Shown here: piece by piece, positions 59,296-64,000 of the stretch
Layout of the letters: the number at the start of each line of letters is the position of its first letter
Numbering within the stretch: the first letter of the stretch is position 1
Assembly: GCF_019039215.1 (NCBI RefSeq)
Contig: NZ_JAHNZZ010000001.1
Span: 1,092,006 to 1,156,005 of the forward strand
Length of the DNA: 64,000 nucleotides
Direction of reading: 5' to 3'
Origin: Bacillus sp. FJAT-29790
Lineage (GTDB): Bacteria > Bacillota > Bacilli > Bacillales > Cytobacillaceae
Notes under the pieces: model-generated
The model's input: the letters and a program-made list of their open reading frames with translations, nothing else
Told to the model about the DNA's origin: nothing
Databases searched by the model: none
Program-made: the position numbers and the translations under genes

Positions 59296-60057
59296 ATGAA
59301 CCAAAGTGTGGTAAAAGCATTAAGACTATTACAATATTTCACATTAGAAAATCCAAAATTATCACTCGCCGAAATTGCCAGATCGTCTGGATTAGCCAAA
59401 CCGACAGCATATCGCTTATTAAGAGCACTTGAAGAAGAAGGCTTTTTAACGCGAAACGAACATAATCTTGAAGATAAGAACTATATGCTCGGACTTCGTT
59501 TGTTTGAACTCGGTAATATCGTCGCAGAAGGTATGGAACTACGAAAAATTGCCCTTCCATATATGGAGGAACTACGAAATCAAATTAACGAAGTGGTGCA
59601 TCTTGTCATTCTTGACAGGACGGAAGCGGTCTATGTTGAGAGAGTAGAAACCGATCGGCCAATGAAATTATTTACCCGCATTGGTTTGCGAACCCCATTA
59701 TATGCCGGTTCGGCACCGAGATTATTGCTTGCATATATGAATGAAAGTGAAAAAGAAGAGATCTTAAAAGAGATGAAATTAGAACCTTTTACAAAATCAA
59801 CGGTTAAAAATATCGATCATTTACGAACGCTTTTAAATGATATTAAAACAAATGGCTATTCGATTAGTTATGGTGAATTTGTACCAGGTACATTAGGAAT
59901 GTCCGTTCCAATAAAAAATCATACGTCAGATGTGATTGCATCACTAACAGTTGCGATCCCAGGTGATCACTTTGATGAAAGGCAAACTACGAATATCTTA
60001 GAAAGATTACAATTAACAGCCCGGCAGATTTCGCGAAAATGCGGCTTCAATACTTAA
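59296..60057 (+). CDS. IclR-family transcriptional regulator
   Basis: 253 aa from ATG 59296 (GAGGG five bases before); an earlier ATG at 59284 has no ribosome site. N-terminal winged helix (VVKALRLLQYFT, LSLAEIARSSGLAKPTAYRLLRALE, ~residues 4-45), followed by the IclR effector domain (VVHLVILDRTEAVYVERVE, GTLGMSVPIKN, ~100-245). Likely local control of the surrounding acyl-CoA operon, sensing a small acid. Same strand and close spacing suggest it is inside the operon. Confidence 0.9.
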   Translation: MNQSVVKALRLLQYFTLENPKLSLAEIARSSGLAKPTAYRLLRALEEEGFLTRNEHNLEDKNYMLGLRLFELGNIVAEGMELRKIALPYMEELRNQINEVVHLVILDRTEAVYVERVETDRPMKLFTRIGLRTPLYAGSAPRLLLAYMNESEKEEILKEMKLEPFTKSTVKNIDHLRTLLNDIKTNGYSISYGEFVPGTLGMSVPIKNHTSDVIASLTVAIPGDHFDERQTTNILERLQLTARQISRKCGFNT

Positions 60058-60155
60058 AAATTTGCAATCGACCTATATAAAAAAATAGGTTTTTCAATTG
60101 ATTAACTAATGAAATGGCATTTCATTTAATGAAACAATTTCGAGGAGGGATGGAA

Positions 60156-60872
60156 GTGATTCAGCCTATCTATGAAAATATAATGATAAGTCCAGAAGAA
60201 GCGATCGGAAAAATCCAAGATAGCGACACGCTTTTAGTTGGTGGCTTTGGCCTTTGCGGAACGCCATTTACTTTAATTGATGCGATCGCACAGCAAACAG
60301 AAGCAATGAATCTGACTATTATCAGCAATAATCTAGGGGAATCTGGAAAGGGATTAGGGAAGCTGCTTCCAACAGGACACTTAAAGAAAGCAGTCGGATC
60401 TTATTTTACATCTAATCGAGACGCGGTCAAGGCATGGAAAAAGGGAGAGCTTGAAATTGAGCTGATCCCGCAAGGTACATTGGCAGAAGCCATCCGTGCA
60501 GGAGGGGCGGGTATTGCCGGATTTTATATTAAAACCGGGGTTGGTACTGAGCTGGCAGCAGGGAAAGAAGAAAAAATATTTAACAATGAACGCTATATTT
60601 TAATTGAGGGCATCAGGGCAAAGGTAGCACTCATTAAAGCGTGGAAAGCGGATCGATTAGGGAACCTCGTTTATACAAAATCAGCAAGGAATTTCAATCC
60701 GATGATGGCAACTGCAGCAGATTTAGTCATCGCAGAGGTGGATGAAGTGGTTGAAGTTGGCGAGTTGAACCCGGAAAGCATTGTTACGCCGCATAATTAT
60801 GTTGACTTTATCGTTCAAAGCAAATACGAGAAGTCTGGGGGTGTATATATTGAAAAACCATCAGGATATTAA
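60156..60872 (+). CDS. 3-oxoacid/acetoacetate CoA-transferase subunit A
   Basis: 238 aa from GTG 60156, seven bases after AGGAGG. The ATG at 60150 touches the Shine-Dalgarno, and the frame upstream (60114) is not family-like. Class I CoA-transferase alpha subunit: GDTLLVGGFGLCGTP-like DSDTLLVGGFGLCGTP, GAGIAGFYIKTGVGTELAAGKE and GNLVYTKSARNFNPMMATAA. Swaps CoA between succinyl-CoA or acetyl-CoA and an acid such as acetoacetate. Overlaps the B-subunit start by 23 bases. Confidence 0.9.
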   Translation: MIQPIYENIMISPEEAIGKIQDSDTLLVGGFGLCGTPFTLIDAIAQQTEAMNLTIISNNLGESGKGLGKLLPTGHLKKAVGSYFTSNRDAVKAWKKGELEIELIPQGTLAEAIRAGGAGIAGFYIKTGVGTELAAGKEEKIFNNERYILIEGIRAKVALIKAWKADRLGNLVYTKSARNFNPMMATAADLVIAEVDEVVEVGELNPESIVTPHNYVDFIVQSKYEKSGGVYIEKPSGY

Positions 60873-61515
60873 AATCACGATCGCAAAAAGGATCGCAAAG
60901 GAATTAACGGGCGGGGCCGTCGTTAATCTCGGAGTTGGAATCCCTACTTTAATTCCGGATTACTTAGAACCAAGCCAGCACGTATTCCTACAATCCGAAA
61001 ACGGGATGCTTGGGATGGGGCCAACACCTCCGAAAGGCGAAATTGACATGGATTGTATAAGCGCAAGTAAGCATCCTGTTGTCCTTGATCCAGGTGCCTC
61101 TATATTCTCCAGCGCAGACTCTTTTGTGATGATTCGCGGCGGGCATATTGATGTCGCTGTATTGGGCGCCTTGCAGGTAAGCGAAAAAGGTGAAATTGCT
61201 AACTGGGCGATTCCTGGGACTGACATACTTGGCGTGGGAGGAGCGATGGACCTTATACCGGGTGCGAAAAAAATTATTGTTGCAATTACACATGTTTCAA
61301 AAGACTTTTCACCAAAACTTGTTAAAGAACTAACATATCCGAGCAGTGGCATTCGTTCAGCGGAAATGATTGTTACGGAAAAAGGCGTTTTTGCAATCAA
61401 AGAGGGCGTTATGGTCCTAGAAGAAATCGCAGAGAATACAACGATCGAAGAAATCAAAGCCACTACAGAAGCAAGATTTATAGTAGCTGAGAATCTCAAA
61501 TGTATGACTGTTTAA
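60850..61515 (+). CDS. 3-oxoacid/acetoacetate CoA-transferase subunit B
   Basis: 221 aa from TTG 60850, eight bases after GGGGG; typical subunit-B length. The overlap with subunit A implies translational coupling. Motifs: VVNLGVGIPTLIPDYL, QSENGMLGMGP (catalytic Glu of SENG), GGHIDVAVLGALQV and NWAIPGTDILGVGGAMDL. The two chains form one active site. The alternative GTG at 60841 lies within the ribosome-site region. Confidence 0.9.
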   Translation: MKNHQDIKITIAKRIAKELTGGAVVNLGVGIPTLIPDYLEPSQHVFLQSENGMLGMGPTPPKGEIDMDCISASKHPVVLDPGASIFSSADSFVMIRGGHIDVAVLGALQVSEKGEIANWAIPGTDILGVGGAMDLIPGAKKIIVAITHVSKDFSPKLVKELTYPSSGIRSAEMIVTEKGVFAIKEGVMVLEEIAENTTIEEIKATTEARFIVAENLKCMTV

Positions 61516-61532
61516 AGAGAGGGAGTGAAAAA

Positions 61533-62309
61533 TTGGCCTATCAATATATCAAAACAGACATAGCCGATCGAATCGGAACGATTACAATTAATCGGCCGGA
61601 AGTGCGAAATGCTTTAAATCTTGACACGCTAAAAGAAATCGAAGCTGCTTTGGATGACTGGAGAAATAATAATGATGTGCTCGTCGTTATTTTTACAGGA
61701 TCAGGCGAAAAGTCGTTTGCTGCAGGGGCAGATATTGCTCAGCTACAAAAACGAACAATGCTCGAAGCCTTACAGCCGAACATGACAGCTGTTTATCGAA
61801 AAATCGAAGAATACGAGAAAGCAACGATTGCTTCCATTAATGGATTTGCTTTAGGTGGCGGGCTTGAACTAGCCTTAGCCTGTGATATACGCATTGCATC
61901 TACCAATGCCAAGCTTGGCCTTCCTGAGTTAAATTTAGCGATCATTCCAGGGGCAGGTGGAACTCAGCGATTAACTAGGTTAGTAGGGAAAGGGAAAGCG
62001 ATTGAAATGATATTAACTGGCGATATCTTAACAGCTCAAAAAGCGGAGGAAATTGGTTTAATCAGTAAAGCGGTTCCTTTTGATGAACTAATGACAGAAG
62101 CGAAAATGATGGCCGCTAAAATTTTGAAAAAAGGACCTTTAGCTGTCCGTCTTGCTAAAATAGTCATCCATCAAGGCGCAGACCTTGATATGGGTACAGC
62201 ACTTTTACTAGAAAAATTCGCACAAACCATTTTGATGGGGTCAGAAGACAAAAATGAAGGTACGCAAGCATTTTTAGAAAAAAGGGCTCCTGAATTTACG
62301 GGAAAATAA
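61533..62309 (+). CDS. Enoyl-CoA hydratase / crotonase
   Basis: 258 aa from TTG 61533, seven bases after GGGAG; the frame opens earlier only through the end of the previous gene. Crotonase fold: SFAAGADIAQL (oxyanion hole), GFALGGGLELALACD (Glu of GGG-x-E) and GLPELNLAIIPGAGGTQRLTRLVG (second catalytic Glu). Hydrates crotonyl-CoA to 3-hydroxybutyryl-CoA, which the dehydrogenase at 58386 would oxidise. Same operon. Confidence 0.9.
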   Translation: MAYQYIKTDIADRIGTITINRPEVRNALNLDTLKEIEAALDDWRNNNDVLVVIFTGSGEKSFAAGADIAQLQKRTMLEALQPNMTAVYRKIEEYEKATIASINGFALGGGLELALACDIRIASTNAKLGLPELNLAIIPGAGGTQRLTRLVGKGKAIEMILTGDILTAQKAEEIGLISKAVPFDELMTEAKMMAAKILKKGPLAVRLAKIVIHQGADLDMGTALLLEKFAQTILMGSEDKNEGTQAFLEKRAPEFTGK

Positions 62310-62322
62310 GAGGAGGATTTAA

Positions 62323-63471
62323 ATGGACTTTAAGTTTTCTGAAGATATAGAATTATTGCGTAAAGTGGTGAGAGATTTTGTTCTCGAGGAAGTAGAAGAA
62401 GTGGCAATGGAGATTGAGGAGCAGGATGAAATCCCAGAAAAAATTGTCAACATGTCTAAGGAGCTTGGCCTATTCGGCTTGGGTATCCCGGAAAAATATG
62501 GTGGTCTCGAGTTAGATATGGTTGGTAAATGTGCGATCTATGAAGAACTTGGAAAAACACATAATGGCTATACGACGTTGATCGGTGCACATACGGGTAT
62601 CGGTTCAGTCGGGATTGTGGAACTAGGAACGGATCAACAAAAAGAAAAGTATTTGCCGAAAATGGCGAGCGGCGAATGGATCGGAGCTTTCGCCTTAACT
62701 GAGCCGAGTGCCGGTTCCAATGCAGCAAACCTAAAAACGACCGCCGTGAAAAAAGGAGATCGCTACATCATTAACGGATCAAAACACTATATTACAAACG
62801 CAGTCTGCGGTCATGTATTTACTGTTATGGCTGTTACGGATCCTTCAAAGGGTGCGAAAGGAATCACATCTTTTATTGTCGAAAAAGACTTTCCGGGATT
62901 CCAGCTCGGAGCGGTGGAGCGAAAGATGGGCTTGCGCGGATCCCATTCAGCAGAGCTATTTTTCGATAATATGGAGGTTCCAGCAGAGAACGTTTTAGGT
63001 GAGGAAGGAAAAGGGTATGTGAATGCCTTGAAAATCCTAGCCAACGGTCGGGCCGGCCTTGCAGCACGGAATCTAGGATCAAGCGAAAAGCTTCTTCAGA
63101 TGAGCATGGATTATGCGATGCAAAGAGAGCAATTTGGGAAGCCGATCTTTGAACAGCAAGCCGTTCAGCATATGCTCGCTGACATGGCAATGGAAATTGA
63201 GGTTCTTCGGTCCATCACATACCGAGTTGCCTGGATGAGTGATCAGAAAATGCGTGTAGTAAAAGAAGCGGCCATCGCAAAGCTTTACGGTTCTGAAGTT
63301 TATAATAGAATCGCAGACTTAGCTGTTCAAATCCACGGAGGCATCGGCTACATGAAAGATTATCCAATTGAAAGATATTTCCGTGATGCGCGTATTACAA
63401 AAATCTATGAAGGAACAAGCCAAATACAAAAAAACATCATAGCTGGCGAATTAAAACGGGAATTCCAGTAG
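62323..63471 (+). CDS. Short-chain acyl-CoA dehydrogenase
   Basis: 382 aa; ATG seven bases after AGAGGAGG. Signatures: GAFALTEPSAGSNAANLKT (flavin and substrate loop), ERKMGLRGSHSAEL, IHGGIGYMKDYPIERYFRDA and the catalytic Glu in ITKIYEGTSQIQKNI (~residue 366). FAD enzyme that introduces the 2,3-double bond in acyl-CoA, passing electrons to ETF. It supplies the enoyl-CoA hydratase encoded 14 bp upstream. Chain length cannot be read precisely; the gene context favours C4. Confidence 0.92.
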   Translation: MDFKFSEDIELLRKVVRDFVLEEVEEVAMEIEEQDEIPEKIVNMSKELGLFGLGIPEKYGGLELDMVGKCAIYEELGKTHNGYTTLIGAHTGIGSVGIVELGTDQQKEKYLPKMASGEWIGAFALTEPSAGSNAANLKTTAVKKGDRYIINGSKHYITNAVCGHVFTVMAVTDPSKGAKGITSFIVEKDFPGFQLGAVERKMGLRGSHSAELFFDNMEVPAENVLGEEGKGYVNALKILANGRAGLAARNLGSSEKLLQMSMDYAMQREQFGKPIFEQQAVQHMLADMAMEIEVLRSITYRVAWMSDQKMRVVKEAAIAKLYGSEVYNRIADLAVQIHGGIGYMKDYPIERYFRDARITKIYEGTSQIQKNIIAGELKREFQ

Positions 63472-63492
63472 GAAAAAGGAGGGCGAGCATAG

Positions 63493-64000
63493 ATGAGAAA
63501 CGTAGTAATCGTTGAAGGGGTTCGAACAGCCATTGGAAAAATGGGGGGAGCCATAAAGGATATCGAAGTGGATGCTTTATCTGAGGTTGTAATGAAAGAA
63601 GTGTTAAAAAGAAGTGGAATTGCCGGAAGTGAAGTTGACCAGGTCGTTTGGGGACATGCCAAACAAAGTTCGGACCATCCTAATTTAGCCAGACTGGCCT
63701 CACTTAAAGCAGATATTCCAATTGAAATTCCAGGGTATACCGTGCACCGCCAATGTGCTTCGGGATTGCAGGCGATAATAAACGCGGCACAGGAAATCAT
63801 GTGTGGGGACAGTGAAATCATCCTTGCAGGCGGAGCTGAGAGCATGAGTACCGCGCCTTATTATTTAAGAGGTGCAAGATATGGGTACGGTGCAGGGAAT
63901 GCTGAAATCATAGATCCTAACACGGAGAGCCAGCCAAGGGCACAGCCAATAAATGTGTATGGACATTTAACGATGGGAATGACAGCGGAAAATCTCGTCG
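63493..64000 (+). CDS. Acetyl-CoA acetyltransferase (thiolase), 5' part
   Basis: ATG 63493 after AAAGGAGGG; the gene runs past the window end, so only ~169 of ~390 residues are visible. RTAIGKMGGAIKDIE and VDQVVWGHAKQSSDHPNLAR are followed by the nucleophilic Cys in YTVHRQCASGLQAI and AGGAESMSTAPYYLRGARYG. Thiolysis of acetoacetyl-CoA to two acetyl-CoA is the expected last step of the operon. Confidence 0.9.
   Translation, partial: MRNVVIVEGVRTAIGKMGGAIKDIEVDALSEVVMKEVLKRSGIAGSEVDQVVWGHAKQSSDHPNLARLASLKADIPIEIPGYTVHRQCASGLQAIINAAQEIMCGDSEIILAGGAESMSTAPYYLRGARYGYGAGNAEIIDPNTESQPRAQPINVYGHLTMGMTAENLV

Noticed and set aside
60960-61499. 179-aa antisense frame inside CoA-transferase subunit B
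   Set aside because: Codon-position shadow of a well-recognised gene; no ribosome site.
63405-63845. 146-aa antisense frame across the acyl-CoA dehydrogenase end and thiolase
   Set aside because: Shadow of conserved genes in the opposite frame; no start signals.

Overview
The window reads as chromosome of a low-GC, Gram-positive, endospore-forming Bacillaceae bacterium. Ribosome-binding sites are strong (AAGGAGG type), TTG/GTG starts are frequent, and intrinsic terminators are hairpin plus T-tract. Several genes belong to families typical of spore-formers (YpbS, YhfH and YdjO types, a LysM-GH18 YaaH/SleL-like enzyme, a PbpG-like PBP). A periplasmic-nitrate-reductase accessory trio (napD, a napG/F-type ferredoxin, napH) fits environmental relatives such as Neobacillus, Mesobacillus or Cytobacillus better than B. 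subtilis, but the genus cannot be fixed from sequence alone. No tRNA, rRNA, CRISPR array, prophage or complete IS element was seen.

Layout. 1-1.9 kb: nap accessory genes. 2-24 kb: housekeeping, stress and spore genes: an MFS transporter, small proteins, an MHYT/PAS2 histidine kinase, a tandem TerD pair, a LysM-GH18 hydrolase, a structured small RNA or leader with its own promoter and terminator, a class A PBP, an HD protein, cyclophilin, a Mug plus alkyltransferase-like repair pair, a GC-rich HelD-type helicase that looks foreign, YceI, and a Suv3-like helicase. 24.5-34.5 kb: reductive pyrimidine catabolism (preT, preA, dihydropyrimidinase, NCS1 permease, then an aminotransferase and an aldehyde dehydrogenase). 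34.6-43.5 kb: an amino-acid or N-methylated-compound catabolic island (DAO-type oxidase, Asp/Glu/hydantoin-racemase-type protein, DgcA/N-methylproline-demethylase-like flavoenzyme, sodium:solute symporter plus a 33-aa partner) bracketed by two paralogous CdaR/PucR-type regulators. 43.9-45.1 kb: lysine 6-dehydrogenase. 45.3-51.8 kb: a sulfur amino-acid module (PLP gamma-lyase, MalY/PatB lyase, sigma-54 activator, amino-acid ABC transporter) headed by a textbook -24/-12 promoter. 52.2-58 kb: Rieske oxygenase, APC permease, flavin amine oxidase and a succinate-semialdehyde-type dehydrogenase. 58.4-64 kb: a short-chain acyl-CoA operon with an IclR regulator, running off the window inside a thiolase gene.

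How it fits together: from 24 kb on, almost everything is scavenging. Nitrogenous compounds (pyrimidines, lysine, sulfur amino acids, probably N-methylated or betaine-like amines) are imported, deaminated or demethylated, oxidised to acids and passed to CoA-linked oxidation. Each block carries its own regulator (CdaR-like x2, sigma-54 activator, IclR).

Non-coding structure is notable. One MITE-like GC-rich repeat family has five copies or fragments, two of which bracket an aldehyde dehydrogenase gene. A second ~175-bp family occurs three times, each time immediately before the ribosome-binding site of a gene and in the same orientation. There is also a 21-bp tandem array, a small-RNA candidate, and a ~90-bp regulatory region present in two diverged copies 8.5 kb apart.
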